Assembly (NCBI GenBank): GCA_002335605.1
Contig: BEDY01000013.1
Span: 351,901 to 415,900, forward strand
Reading direction: 5' to 3'
Length of the DNA stretch: 64,000 bases
Source: Prillingera fragicola
Lineage: Eukaryota; Basidiomycota; Tremellomycetes; Trichosporonales; Trichosporonaceae
In this document: positions 48,669 through 59,433 of the stretch, piece after piece
Position numbering within the stretch: the first letter of the stretch is position 1
How the letters are laid out: each line of letters starts with the position of its first letter
Position numbers and translations under genes: made by a program
Notes under the pieces: model-generated
What the model was told of the DNA's origin: nothing
What the model saw: the letters and a program-made list of their open reading frames with translations, nothing else
Database searches by the model: none

Positions 48669-50583
48669 ATGCCGCCACCTACAGGACAGAGGCCCATTCA
48701 CTCCTTCTTTGGTCCAGCAATAGCAGGGCCATCGCGGCTGCCAGCACTGGCGACAGCACCAGCCCAAAGGCCACCAACCGACCAGCTCGAGATTATCGAC
48801 GTTTCCACGCCCACGCCTTCCCCTCGACCCGAGCCACAAGCAGCACTTTTTCCGTTCCCGGAAGTCGCTCAAAATGCCATGGACAGCGATTACAGTCCGG
48901 AACCGCTCGTCTCACGAATGGCTACGCCGCCTTGCCTCGACATGAACGACTGTGACCCCAAGGAACCCTTATCCTTGGCTCAGCTCCGGCAGATTGAGAG
49001 GACGCTGCTTACTCCGTGTCCATGTCCTGTGAAAGAAGATGACAAGTCGTGTGACTCGACGCTGTACTCTACAGAGCTACTCGCAAAGGTGTGTCTCACA
49101 TCAATGCCTTCACTGACGATCAGCACATTCGCGTGCGGCATATGGAAACTCTTCGTGAGAACGAGGTAAGTTGCCCAGCAGTTGCTAGTTCAGAGGCTCT
49201 AACATCTCAGCGACAGGGCATTCCTCGCCCAGTTGTCTTCTGGGGATCAGTCCGACTCGAGTTTGAGACTGTAGAGGAACTTCAAGCACGCATGTTCGCC
49301 AAGCTGGAGACTGTAAAGAAGTGTGCTATTGAAGGTGACCTATTGTGCTTTCGCACTGCTGACCTCCAGGCTGCCCAAACCCCAAAATGACTAACCCAGA
49401 GAGTCACTATGCTGCACACAAGCACCCCATCACAACCACGATGCTGCGGCCGGCCGTGCCCAAACCATATCGGCCAACGCTCTCCACCCTCCCTCCGCTT
49501 CCTGAGGCCCCCATCTCGCCGTTCAACGTCACCTCTGCGCCAGTGTCGGCCTTTCGTGACAAGAACCTCCAGGGACCTCGGAAGGACCGCACACCTTACT
49601 CTATTCGCACCGAGTGGGATGAGCATACGCCATTCTTGCCCGACGAGAAGGTCGACTATGTCTACACCCACAACCAGCGTTCGTCTTCGAGCATTTTTCA
49701 GAGTCTGGCCGAGCTCGACTTCCAGGATGAAGTCCAGGTCCAGTCGCAGTCGAGTGTGTCGCAGTTTGGCCAGATGCGGCATAGCAGCGTCACTCCGCGA
49801 GCCGCCAGTCGACAGCGGTCGTCAAGTGTCATATCCGAATTTGCCCTGTCGCAGTCTCAACCTCTCAAGCCAACCAGTCTGGCGCCCATGCCACGTATAT
49901 CGGGTGGCAACACTCCCGTATCCAAGCCGGCCAGTGGAGCGTCAACGCCAGTTCCGAAGTTTGCTGTACCGCTCCTCCCTAGCCAAGTTGGCAAGGTGAC
50001 AGACCAGAACCTTGTCATCGACGCAAACGACCACCCCCGCCCGTCCGTGAAGCCCAAGAGTGCCATGCCACTCACAGTCAAATCGCGGACGTATCAGCAA
50101 CATATCCGATTAGTCGAGCTTCCCTTAGACCACATCGCCGGGATGGTCACGAAGCAACACGAGCGGACCCGAAAACGCGAAGCGGGCGAGGACATCGATC
50201 TCGAGCCGAAGCGTGAAATGTCCGAGCCCGAACCCGAACCTGAGCTCCCCGAAGTCTCTACACCAGGCAACGACGCCGCCGAACCAGCTGTGCGGGACAC
50301 CAAGCGGCGCGCAGCCCTCACAGCCCTAGCGCACCTGACGGGCTCCGCTCCGCCCACCCGTGCCGTGACACCGACGTCGGGAACAACAACCAAACCGCGT
50401 CCGCCGACACGTACCCAGCTGCTAGCCAGGCGAAAGGATCTGATCGGCCGCGCAAGCAGTCGGTGGGCGTATGAGAAGACTGGGCGGTGGAATGGGATTG
50501 ATTTTTGGGAGCACAATCATGTGTTTATGCGTGAGGCGGAGGGGATCGTGCCCAAGGGGTGGGTGGGGTATAATGGTGTATAG
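48669..50583 (+). CDS. uncharacterised protein with N-terminal PCNA-binding (PIP) box
   Basis: There are four predicted exons: 48669-49088, 49124-49165 (HIRVRHMETLRENE), 49217-49334 and 49370-50583. The introns are 35-51 nt with CTGAC/CTAAC branches. Residues 7-14 read QRPIHSFF, an exact QxxIxxFF PIP box right at the N-terminus, as in replication and repair factors that dock on PCNA. The rest is mostly disordered, rich in serine and proline. A conserved-looking segment FWGSVRLEFETVEELQARMF and a basic C-terminal block (RTQLLARRKDLIGRASSRW, then WNGIDFWEHNHVF) complete it. No enzymatic domain was seen. It is probably nuclear and linked to DNA replication or repair; this is inferred from the motif alone. 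Confidence 0.72.
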
Positions 50584-51036
50584 AAGAGCACAAGAGATAA
50601 AATTGCATTTGAAGCCATGTATTATATTAGAGCATGAAGGGCAGTCTGTTGGGCAGTCGTGTGATACGCAATATAGCATTGATGTAGTGCATGGTGGGCA
50701 GACACATCGACGAAAATGATGGTGCTGATTAATTAATTCACCAATTAAATCATCCAATTATTACTGCACTCCTTGTGACCTGCTTTGCTCCCCATGCATC
50801 ACTCGTAAGTGAACAGAGTACAACGGAGAGGTTTGCATATGTTATAAAAGCTTGGTTAGACGTCTCTTCTCGTAAAGTGTGGCCGGAGGGAGTGCTCAAC
50901 AAGCTTCTGCAAAGATGTGAAGCGGTCTTTCCACTCAGTCTCCCACTCCAATCTCCGTGTTCCAAACAGCAGATTGCTCAACCTTCACAAAATGTAAAAT
51001 GCAAATGCCATAACGATACAAACAGTACAATACCCA
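50584..51036. terminator. convergent 3' region with AT-rich patch
   Basis: Between two convergent genes lies a strikingly AT-rich patch (about 50727-50763, with GATTAATTAATTC and AATTAAATC) in otherwise GC-rich DNA. It is a plausible polyadenylation and termination zone for one or both genes. Confidence 0.4.
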
Positions 51037-52644
51037 TCACCCCTCCGTAGCCGCCAGCGCAGTCTTCCCCTTGTTCGTCCTCGCATCCATATACTTTTTC
51101 AACCGCCGATTCTCCTTTTCACGATGAGCCGCATGCCTGAGCGCCTTGCGCTGCTCCGCCTCTTTTTGCTTCTGCAGCCGCGCTGCAACCTTTTCGAGAC
51201 GTCGTTCACGAGCTTCGTCGCGCTCTGCTTCCTCTGCTTATGTCAGTTTCGTTTCTCCGGGCCGGGGACCGTGTGGGTCTACTGACCTTTGGCACTCAGG
51301 TGCCTGCGTCTCGGCAGGTGGCTGAACCGGAGTTTGGGGATGGTGTACAGGTCCTCGTCGCGGGGGTCGAGGAGGGTGAGTTGCGAGATACGCGAGGGTG
51401 GAGCAGATGGCGCAGTGGACTGGCGTGAGAGCAATTCAGTGGCCGTTGTGCCCCGGCTTGCCTCGTCTTCGTCGCCATCGTGCTTTTTCGCGTCTTCGTC
51501 ATCCTTCTCGTCGATAATACCCGGCATCGAGGGTTTACCTTCGGGCTCTTGAGGCGGAAACATAGCCTCCATTCGCGATCGTGCACGCTCCACCACCCTG
51601 CTGATCAGCATTCGCAGCTGTGTCTTGTACCCACTCCTTGGGCAGCTTCAATCCCGCCGCAGCCAGCACCCCGCGCCACCCGATCGGCTTGAGGGTATCA
51701 CGCTGCAGCACGGTCGTCACGGGACGTAAAGCTGACAAGCCAGCAAAAACCACGTTGAGCTGGCTAATAATTTGCGAGCTGACGAGGTCGGCGATTGCGG
51801 GAGGGAGTTCTGGGGCTCCCTCAGTTGCCTCTGCCTTTCTGGCAGGGATGGGTCGTGGTGGGGTTGAGCCCGCCGCGCTTGCTTCTGGGGCCACAGATCC
51901 TGATGCCGAACTCTCAACGACAATCGAAGCTTCAACATCCTCTCCAGCCCTCTTGCGTTTCCGAGGATAATTCCATCCTTCGAAATGTCCACCATACGGC
52001 AGCGCCAGACTGTGCTGGTCAGCCAGCCGCGCACCGGCAGCTGAAAGCGCCTTGTCGAGCGGTGTAGCCGTCCCAAGTTCGGAGGGATGAAGCGGCCACG
52101 CATAAGCTGCTGCGGGGCGGTATGCTTCCAACTCCTGCTCTGCTTCATCGGCCTCATCTTCGGCGCGGTTGAATGCCATGAGCGCGCCTTCCGCTCCACG
52201 CGACGGTCCAGGCTGGGGACCAGGCGAGCTGCGCGCGTGTGCTTGTGTGGCCTTAGTGGTGCGCTTGATCCTCTTCCTGGGAAATGTACCTCCTGGCGCC
52301 TCTGCGCTAGGCCCGGTAGCCCATTCCAACAGCGGAGACGACGCCCACTGTCGCGTACCTCCCAGACGGCCAGGTAGCGCGTCAAGCTCGCGTGAGGCGA
52401 GACGATCTAGCATCGATGTGTACGCTGTGTATTGTGATGGCATTTTCTCAGTCCCGTCCAGAGAACGGCGCCGTGGGCGACCTCGCTTCTTGGGCTGGGG
52501 CTTGGCCGGGGCCACTGTGAGGTCATTGACGTCGTTGAGGATGGCCTCTGGTTCGGGCGACGAGTGCTTTGACGAGCCATCGTCGGGATCTGGCCTGTAC
52601 TCTGACCCCGAGTCGCTTAATCCTGACGAGGATGAGGCGGCCAT
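51037..52644 (-). CDS. nuclear AT-hook protein of unknown function
   Basis: The start is ATG 52644 (MAASSSSGLSDSGSEYRP). An AT-hook-like core KKRGRPRRRSLDG lies near residue 55, so minor-groove DNA binding is likely. It is followed by QYTAYTSMLDRLASRELDALPG and WPLHPSELGTATPLDKAL, two blocks that look conserved but that I could not assign. A further basic run (PRKRKRAGEDVE) could be a nuclear localisation signal. The last exons encode an acidic stretch and then a lysine/arginine-rich coiled coil (QKQKEAEQRKALRHAAH) ending TALAATEG. Three exons or more are needed; the junctions near 51611 and 51240 are approximate. A role in rDNA or general transcription is possible but not shown. Confidence 0.65.
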
Positions 52645-52855
52645 CTGAGTCGTGCCAAGCTGTTCGCTGCGTTCAAATGGTATTGTTGTTGCTGCAAGAA
52701 TTGCCGCCCGACATTGTCAACTGAACTTCTCACAAAGTGGAGGTGATGTATTACGTCCCCCCACTTTAAAGCTGTTGCGGGGCCTCGAGCCTTGGTCTGC
52801 CTGTTGACAGTCTGTTACCAGTGCTGCTATCTGCTCATGCATTGCACAGAGCACC

Positions 52856-53836
52856 ATGTACCACCTCCTCAAGGGCCTGCACGCCCATCTCACCCGGAAA
52901 GACGAGTACTCGGTCGTCATCATTGGGCTGGATAATGTAGGTCACTGGGTTGGGACAGAGCTGACGAGGGCAGGCAGGAAAGACGGTTTGTCCTAACATA
53001 ATGGATGTAGGCCTTCATGTACTGACCAGCAGACTATGCTCGAGAAGATCAAGACATTGTATAACCCCACACCGGGAATGGCGCCGGATAAGATTGGCCC
53101 CACAGTCGGACAGAACAGTGGGTCTTGCTCTGTGCTCTCATGTCACGCCGCTGACCCCGTCTTTCCCAATGTCCACTTGTCTCGACGCGCCTTGCTCTTG
53201 TCTTTCTCTCTACTTCCAACTACTCTCCACGCTGAACTGAATCTGTTATCTAACTCACAGTCGGCAAAATCTCCCTCCCATCCACAACGCTCCACTTCTT
53301 CGACCTCGGCGGCCAGCGCGACATCCGCTCAATCTGGCCTCGATACTATGACGAGTGCCACGCCGTCGTCTTCGTCCTCGACGCATGCGACCAGGCAAGG
53401 TTGAGCGAGACCTGGGCAGTGTTTGGTGAGTCTTCCTTTTATGACCAAAGGGCAGAAATTTAACACTCCCAAGACGAAGTTCTCGCCTCCCCACGCCTCC
53501 TCAACCTGCCCCTCCTCTTGCTGGCCAACAAGCAAGATAAGCCCGGCGCACTCACCGTCGCTGAGATTCGTGATTCCTTTGATGCTTGGCAACGCACTCG
53601 GCCGGCTCTCGAGTCACCGAGCGCGGCTGGTCCGAGTAGCCCGCAGCTCGGCGCGCGTGCAGAGGATATGATGGACGAAGCGCATCGGAGGGAACGTATG
53701 GCTAGTTTGGACGTCATGGGCGCCAGTGCGCTCGAGGGGTGGGTCTTTGTTACTGGGAGGAGCTGACGGCAGAACGGGTGTGCGCGAGGCTGTCAACTGG
53801 TTGTATATCCGTGTGCAGAATGCGCGGAAATTGTGA
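52856..53836 (+). CDS. ARL3: Arf-like GTPase of the Arl3/ARFRP1 type
   Basis: Predicted exons: 52856-52936 (MYHLLKGLHAHLTRKDEYSV...GLDN), 52974-52985 (AGKT), 53033 to about 53118 (TMLEKIKTLYN...TVGQN), then three more to 53836. The P-loop GLDNAGKT is completed by a 12-nt exon. Switch II is DLGGQRDIRSIW and the nucleotide motif is LANKQDKPG. The family sequence MYHLLKGLxxxLTRKxEYSVVIxGLDN is that of yeast Arl3 and animal ARFRP1, GTPases that recruit Arl1 and golgins to the trans-Golgi and are N-acetylated rather than myristoylated; there is no glycine at position 2. The C-terminal third has a species-specific insertion (ALESPSAAGPSS...) before NWLYIRVQNARKL. Confidence 0.9.
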
Positions 53837-54001
53837 GTAGCAACGATAGCTGGGTAAGGCTGACGAGTGCAGAGACGACGATGGACGGTTCTAACTGTGC
53901 TTGCCGCGCGGTGGGTGGTGATAACACGGCCCGGGGCCAGAGTACATGCGTTAGGTATGATACATAGATTATGCTGGGAATGAAATGATGATCATGGGTA
54001 G

Positions 54002-54844
54002 TTATGCTGTGGCCGGCTTCTCCTCCTTCTCCTCCTTTGGTGCGCTGGGCGCCTTTGCGACGTCACGGATCTTTGTCGCCATGGCGTTGCTCGTCTGTCC
54101 TGTCAGTTGGCGAGCTCAATGCTCTGGAGAATGACAACATACCTTGGCAAAGTCCACCAGGAAGACGTCGACGGCCTCAAACTTGGCCTTTACCTCGCGG
54201 CGAGCGCGGACGAACGCATCGCGTTGCTGCGTGAGGGAGGCTACGCGCGCTTCGCGCTCCTGGATGGCCGCGAGCTCAGCCTCCAAGCGTGCAATCACGA
54301 GAGCGTATGCCCGAGTTTCGTCCTCGTCAGGTGCTGGTTCCGTTAGATGACGCTCCGAAGGACAGGTCACCGGAACTCACGCAATGATGCGAGAAGCTCT
54401 GGTGTCGCGTTCTCGAGCAGCTCGGCTTCAGTCGGCATGTCGAGGTTCTCGTACATAGGCCTTTCAGTCAGCTCCCAATCCCAAAGCTTTGTGTTCCACT
54501 CACTCATACTCCATACACAGCGCCATCTCATCCCTCACTCGGTCGAGCTCATAAGTGACCGTCCGCAACTTGACGTCCTCGTCATCGAGGGCAGCACGCC
54601 CCTCGGCCGCACCGACACGAGCCGCATTGACGAGCACCTGGGTATTACGTGTGGCATCCCTCATGCCCGTAGCAAGGACCGGCAAGGGAAGCGCGTCCTT
54701 GCCGCGCGCGAGGTATGATTCGAGTTCGTTGTTGAGGGCATCGAGGTGGTCGGCTGCTGGCGCTGCTGGGAGGGTTTCGGGGACAGGGAGGATGAAGAGG
54801 GGGTCCAAGCTGGATTCAGCGTCGATGGTCTTTGGGAGGACCAT
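54002..54844 (-). CDS. THOC5-like (THO complex) protein, short form
   Basis: There are four exons: from ATG 54844 (MVLPKTIDAESS), then PMYENLDMPTEAELLENAT, then a long helix (DEDETRAYALVIARLEAEL...), then TSNAMATKIRDVAK to the stop at 54002. The order of features matches the N-terminal half of THOC5. An helix ends in DEMALCMEYE, then comes a PTEAEL turn, then a coiled coil with LTQQRDAFVRARREVKAKFEAVDVFL. THO couples transcription to mRNA export in the nucleus. At ~235 residues the C-terminal half known from animals is missing, as in several fungal forms. The lysine/glutamate C-tail (KEEKEEKPATA) is short. The assignment rests on pattern, not on a diagnostic motif. Confidence 0.55.
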
Positions 54845-55182
54845 GCTGGGCGTTTGCTTGTGGAGGGTTGTGGATGAACAAGAGATTGATGGGATGCCTG
54901 GTAGTTGCGCGCAAGGATGACCTCCTCGAAAGTGGACTCGACGGAAGCAAATGTTGCTGGTCGACTTTTCCGGGCACCTACAACCAAGGGTTGCTCAACT
55001 CTTTTGAACGTTCAGCTAGACCACTCTACAACACCCTTGCAACATCTCACACGCCAGCGCTGGCACTCTAGATCACAGACAGAGTCGATAACCGCCCGTT
55101 CACGACTTTTTGTGCGACACGGAACGACCTACAGTATCCTTTCCTCCACATCTTAACTCCCAACACTCCCTCCCTGCCCAAC

Positions 55183-55939
55183 ATGCCCCGCCTGTCCGCG
55201 TTGAGCAACCCTATCCGTTCGGTCCCCGTGCAGGGCTACAAGAACTTTGTTACTCCTCTCCGCAAGCTCATCTTTGACTATGACGCTGAGAGCCCCAGCC
55301 AGCAGGGTGTGAGGTGAGTTGCGCGAGGTGATATGGATGGACATGGAGAATCCGGGAGGGGAGCACGCAGGCTGTGAACTGGTAGGGGGGCAGGCTATTG
55401 TCCATCTCCAGGATTGACGATGGAGACTTGGAGACTCTCGTGCACAGCACTGCCATGAGAGCTTGCACCAGATGCTCGTCTCCAATCGGCTCCCTTCTTC
55501 GACTCTTGTGACCGGACGTCCCTCCACTGGAGCCCAATGCGCTTGCCAGAACTAACTAACATTTCAGGTCATACCTCGCCAAGCCCTTGCTTCAGATGGC
55601 CCGCGAGAACCCCGACGTCGAGGTCGTTGTCCGCAAGCTGAAGCGCGGAAAGGCCGCCGTCATCCGTGGACACTACAGTGAGTTCCCCGGGCTCCACTGT
55701 CCTTGTGTTGCAGCTCAACTGACACCCCAGCCACTGGCCGCGACAAGGTCATCTGCGTTAACGGCCTCGAGACCAACCAGATTACCCACAAGGTGGATAT
55801 CCTCCTCAACGCGTCCGGCCAGAAGATCAAGAGTCTCAAGAACCTCACCCTAGAGGCTGCTCCCGGAGGCGAAGCGGCGCGTGGTGTCTGGAGTGCGCTG
55901 CACGACCAGTCCAAGCCCGGAGGTGGCTACAGGATATAA
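55183..55939 (+). CDS. MRPL51: mitochondrial large-subunit ribosomal protein mL43
   Basis: Exons are 55183-55313, 55568-55677 and 55731-55939, giving ~149 residues. The thioredoxin-like L51/S25/CI-B8 domain is clear: VQGYKNFVTPLRKLIFDYD, then SYLAKPLLQMARENPDVEV, RGHY, and VICVNGLETNQITHKVDILLN. It ends with a basic/glycine-rich tail (SKPGGGYRI). The protein is a structural part of the mitochondrial 54S subunit. The first intron (254 nt) is much longer than the second (53 nt). The gene is divergent from the THOC5-like gene across 338 bases. Confidence 0.93.
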
Positions 55940-56076
55940 GCGGCTGGGCGAGAGGGAGTTGAGGTAGACGACATTTGCATGCACCACTTGATCACTGCGG
56001 GATACTGTTATCGGGGCCAAACAAAAACGGAGCCTGCACGACGCTCGCATGATCCAAACTCTATACATCTCTCTCC

Positions 56077-57261
56077 TTACATCTGCGAGAAGATCTCGTC
56101 AATGATCCAAGCCTGGTCCCAAAGCTTGACCTCGACCTCACACCCGTTCTCCTTGCCCTCACGCTCAACGCGACCCTGGAGCTCAAAGCCCTTGCGGACG
56201 CACGCGACGTCACCCTTGCGCATACGCAGCAGGGGGCAAAAGTCGTTGCCGCCGTCACCGACGTACAGGATGGTCTTGTACGCGTCCTTGCCGCCGTGGG
56301 CGGCGGTCCAGGCGTCCAGCTCGTCACCCTTGCACATGTTGGGGAGGCAGCCGACCTTGCAGGTGTGCTGGGGGCCGTCCGCCGGGAGGCGGCGGCCAAT
56401 GTGCAGGCGGTCGCCTTCCCAGTGTGCGGGGTTGGTGATGACCTCGTCAAAGAGGTCCTCGAGGCCGTGCTTCTGTGTATCGTCAGTGGCTTATGTGAGA
56501 CTACAACACAGTGTACTGACAGCAAGGATGGTGCCAATGTACACGTGGTTCGAGTTGGACAGGCAGAGAAACTTAGTCTCGCCGCGAGCCTTGAGGGCGG
56601 TGACAGCGCGCTTCATGGCGGGGTGCTAGTGGGTTAGCTTCTCGGTCATGACAGCTCGGGCATGGGTCATTGTTGTGGCCGGCCAAGCCGGAGAGCGGGC
56701 TTCACTGGGCGCGTCCCAGTCATAGTGACCTAGCGATACGCACCAAGGGGAGCTGGCCAAGAGCACCAAGGACCTGGTCCTTCTTGTAGCCGGCGTTGAA
56801 GAGGTCGGCCATGGTCTCGTCGCTGCGGTGTCAGCCACTGCGTCGCCTCGTTGGAATGCCGTGGCCAGGCCCGCAGGATGAGATGTGTGACGCCGAGCCA
56901 GCCAGATAGCTCCTTGCACAAGTGGAACTCTAGCATTGAAGTGTTGCAGCGCTCAAGCCAACGGCCTGTTGACAAGGCTGTCACGAACGGGCATGATCGC
57001 GACACAAATCCACGTTCGTCACCTCTCTGTGTCCCACTGAGCTCCCCACACCTCACCCGAGCTCCTCTGCCAACTCCCGGTGCCATTCAAAACGCCTGTT
57101 CGCGCCACTCACACAACATCAGGCATGCACTGGCTACCAGCGCTCTTGCGGTCCTGGAGCAGACGACGGAGCTGCGTGTCGAGAACCTCAAAGACCCAAC
57201 GGTCAGTGTCCTGGTCGACAAAGGACCAGTCAAAGTCGAACACCACAAGGTTCTTGGCCAT
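56077..57261 (-). CDS. PHOSPHO-type HAD phosphatase
   Basis: The start is ATG 57261 (MAKNLVVFDFDWSFVDQDTD). The HAD motif I is DFDWS with the nucleophile aspartate. Motif II is LCLSNSN, and the C-terminal motif is YVGDGGNDFCPLLRMRKGD. This is the layout of the PHOSPHO1/PHOSPHO2 family, which dephosphorylates phosphoethanolamine/phosphocholine or pyridoxal 5'-phosphate. Four or more exons; the first intron is about 280 nt. A PLP-phosphatase role would complement the PLP-binding protein in the same window, but the two genes are 16 kb apart and substrate choice cannot be read from the sequence. Confidence 0.87.
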
Positions 57262-57570
57262 TTTAGCGTGCTGGAGGAGGGGTGAGGGGTGGAAAGGAGA
57301 GTGAGCAACGGATTGTTGACAGGTAGAGCGAGCAAGGTCATGGTCGTCGGGGGAGATTACGGGCGAGTCGAAATAAATGGCTCCGTGGGTTGAGTGTGGC
57401 GTTTGACACGTGTGTGTGTCTGATGTCTGACGCCGAGCGCCGAGTCCGAGGGCGACAAGGGGCAGTGGCGAGCACAGAAGATTCATGGCATTCACAAGGA
57501 CTGATGCCTTTGTTGGTCACAAGAAATTATGATGTGTTTGTACAACTCGCCCAACCTAACGAGGCAACGG

Positions 57571-58139
57571 CTAGTCGGCACCCCAGTTCATGTACTGATC
57601 AACCACGTCCATCTTCTTCGGCCCACCTTTGGTAGTCTTATCAGCCACTGCAGCTCGGATGCGTGGCTCTACAGTCTGTCTGGGGTTTCAATCAGCTCAG
57701 ATCATGCAGGCGGGTAGCTCACTTCCAGCTCTTTCGACTCTGGTTGGCCGTCCGATTCGCCACAGCCTCCTCAAACGCTGTCGGCCCTTTGGCGAGGACA
57801 TGGTCGAGGAGGGCCAGGTACTCGGCGCTCGTCCAAGAACTAGATGCGCTCCCGGTGGGTGTCGAGGAGAGGGCTGAGCGGATACAGGGCTCGACAGTCT
57901 GTCTGATGGCATCAGCATAGAATGTGGCGCGTGACTTACTTCCAGCACTTGCGGCTTTGGTTGGTGTTGCGGTTGGGAACGGCTGCCTTGAAGTCTTTGC
58001 TGCCGCTGAGAACGTGATCAAGAAGAACTAGATATTCGGCATTTGTCCATGGCTGAGCTGTAGCGTTGGTCTTCTGAACGCGGGTTTTGGAGTACGGTTT
58101 CACGTCGTCGGCGTCCGGGCTGGGCTTTACACGGGGCAT
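57571..58139 (-). CDS. two-domain small Myb/SANT-like protein
   Basis: Three exons are predicted. ATG 58139 begins MPRVKPSPDADDVKPYSKT and leads into a Myb-like domain (PWTNAEYLVLLDHVL...NQSRKCWK). A 37-nt intron follows. Exon 2 encodes QTVEPCIRSAL and a second Myb-like domain (SWTSAEYLALLDHVL...NQSRKSWK). The third exon encodes QTVEPRIRAAVADKT and ends YMNWGAD at 57571. Both introns interrupt the codon after the last tryptophan in phase 2. The domain has aromatic positions like Myb/SANT (W, then F, then W), so DNA or chromatin binding is plausible. It is the only double-domain member of the array. Confidence 0.72.
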
Positions 58140-58424
58140 GGTTCTGTTGGTGTTCCTCCGGACAAAATGGAGTGGAGTAGAACAAAGTGGAGTGGAGTAG
58201 AAAGATAAAGTGATGGTGTGGGGACTGAGTGTGGGAATTAGCAGTGAGCAGTCGGGGTTGATGATAAGGGGACGAGGGCACATGTGCATAGAGTGGACGT
58301 TTGCTGTGATGAGCACATTATTCTGAAGGTGAACACAACACACACTCATTACATACACCACTCAGCCACTGCTAGATCACCTGTGTGCTCGCAAGACACT
58401 CTACCACAGGTTCCACACCATTCT

Positions 58425-58768
58425 TTACATCTCGCTCTTGGTCTTAACCTTGCGAGGGGACGCCGCAGACTTAGTGGCAACAGCAGTCTTGATGAAAGGC
58501 TCAAGCGTCATGCTACCCATCAGCACTCTGCATCTGGCAAGACTCACGTCCACGTCTGACGGCACTGATTGGCAGTCCGCCCTGCGACAGCCTCCTCCCA
58601 CTTGGTCCGCCCGTGCGACAGAACATGATTGAGCAAGCTCGAGTACTCGGTATTCGTCCATGGCTGGGGTGGAGGGCCGGAACGGGTTTTGGTCTTGGTC
58701 TTGGCCTTGGTCTGGGGTTTCTTGTCGTAGGGCTTGCACTCGGGTGAGGAAGAGTTTGTGCGCGGCAT
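58425..58768 (-). CDS. small Myb/SANT-like protein, array member
   Basis: Two exons encode about 100 residues. ATG 58768 gives MPRTNSSSPECKPYDKK, a lysine/threonine-rich stretch, then PWTNTEYSSLLNHVL...TKWEEAVAGRTANQCRQTW. A phase-2 intron (GTGAGT, 36 nt) follows the codon after that tryptophan. Exon 2 encodes MTLEPFIKTAVATK and a basic tail ending KTKSEM. The tryptophan triplet (W-x19-W-x15-W) is close to canonical Myb spacing. It is most similar by eye to the neighbour at 58925-59278. The basic flanks could help DNA binding. Confidence 0.75.
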
Positions 58769-58924
58769 GATGTTAAATGATGAGGATGAGTGAGGAGAAA
58801 GGAGCAGAGATAAGTGGGAGGAGAAGTTTGCAACGAGGGCGGGACACTGCGCTGACCACACTCCATTCTTGCTCACATCACCGACATTTTCTCGATAGCA
58901 GCTTGCATACGGCGCAAACTCGCA

Positions 58925-59278
58925 TCACTCCTTTTCCATCTTCACCTCCTGATCATTATTCTTGCCCTTTCCACGCCCACCAGGTTTAGCCGCAATAGCA
59001 CTCTTGAGAAAGGGTTCCAGCGTGTTGCTGCCCGTCAGCGCCTGTCCCCTTGGCAGACATCTCAAGCACACTCACCGCCAGACCTGATAGGACTGATTCG
59101 ACGTACGTCCTGGCACGGCCCCTTCCCACTTGCTCCGGCCGTTACAAAGGACATGCTCAAACAGCTCGGCGTACTCGGTGTTGGTCCATGATTTGGAGCT
59201 TGTGCTCGCGGCACCTTGCTTGGGCTGGGGTTTCTTGTAGGGTTTAGACTGCGGGGAGGACGACTTTGCGCGGGGCAT
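58925..59278 (-). CDS. small Myb/SANT-like protein, array member
   Basis: Two exons. ATG 59278 gives MPRAKSSSPQSKPYKKPQPK, then SWTNTEYAELFEHVL...SKWEGAVPGRTSNQSYQVW. The conserved phase-2 intron comes next. The final exon encodes NTLEPFLKSAIAAKPGGRGK and an acidic/basic tail ending KMEKE. About 100 residues with one domain and no other motif. The opening MPR[AT]xSSSPxxKPY is shared with the 58768 gene and identifies them as recent duplicates. Confidence 0.75.
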
Positions 59279-59433
59279 GGCGAGGAGTCAAGGTGGTGAG
59301 TGTGATAGTAGGAGTGTTGATTGAGTGTGGGAAAGAGTTTAAGTGCAAGGGGCGCATCTGTCTCCCTCATCCTCCCAACACGCACATCACCTCATGTATC
59401 CGACGAGCAGCAGCGGCGTGATACAACCCTGCT

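Noticed and set aside
49387..50583. Separate gene starting at ATG 49387
   Set aside because: A 35-nt intron with donor at 49335 and GCTGACCTCCAG acceptor joins this frame to the upstream exon, so a single PIP-box gene is simpler.
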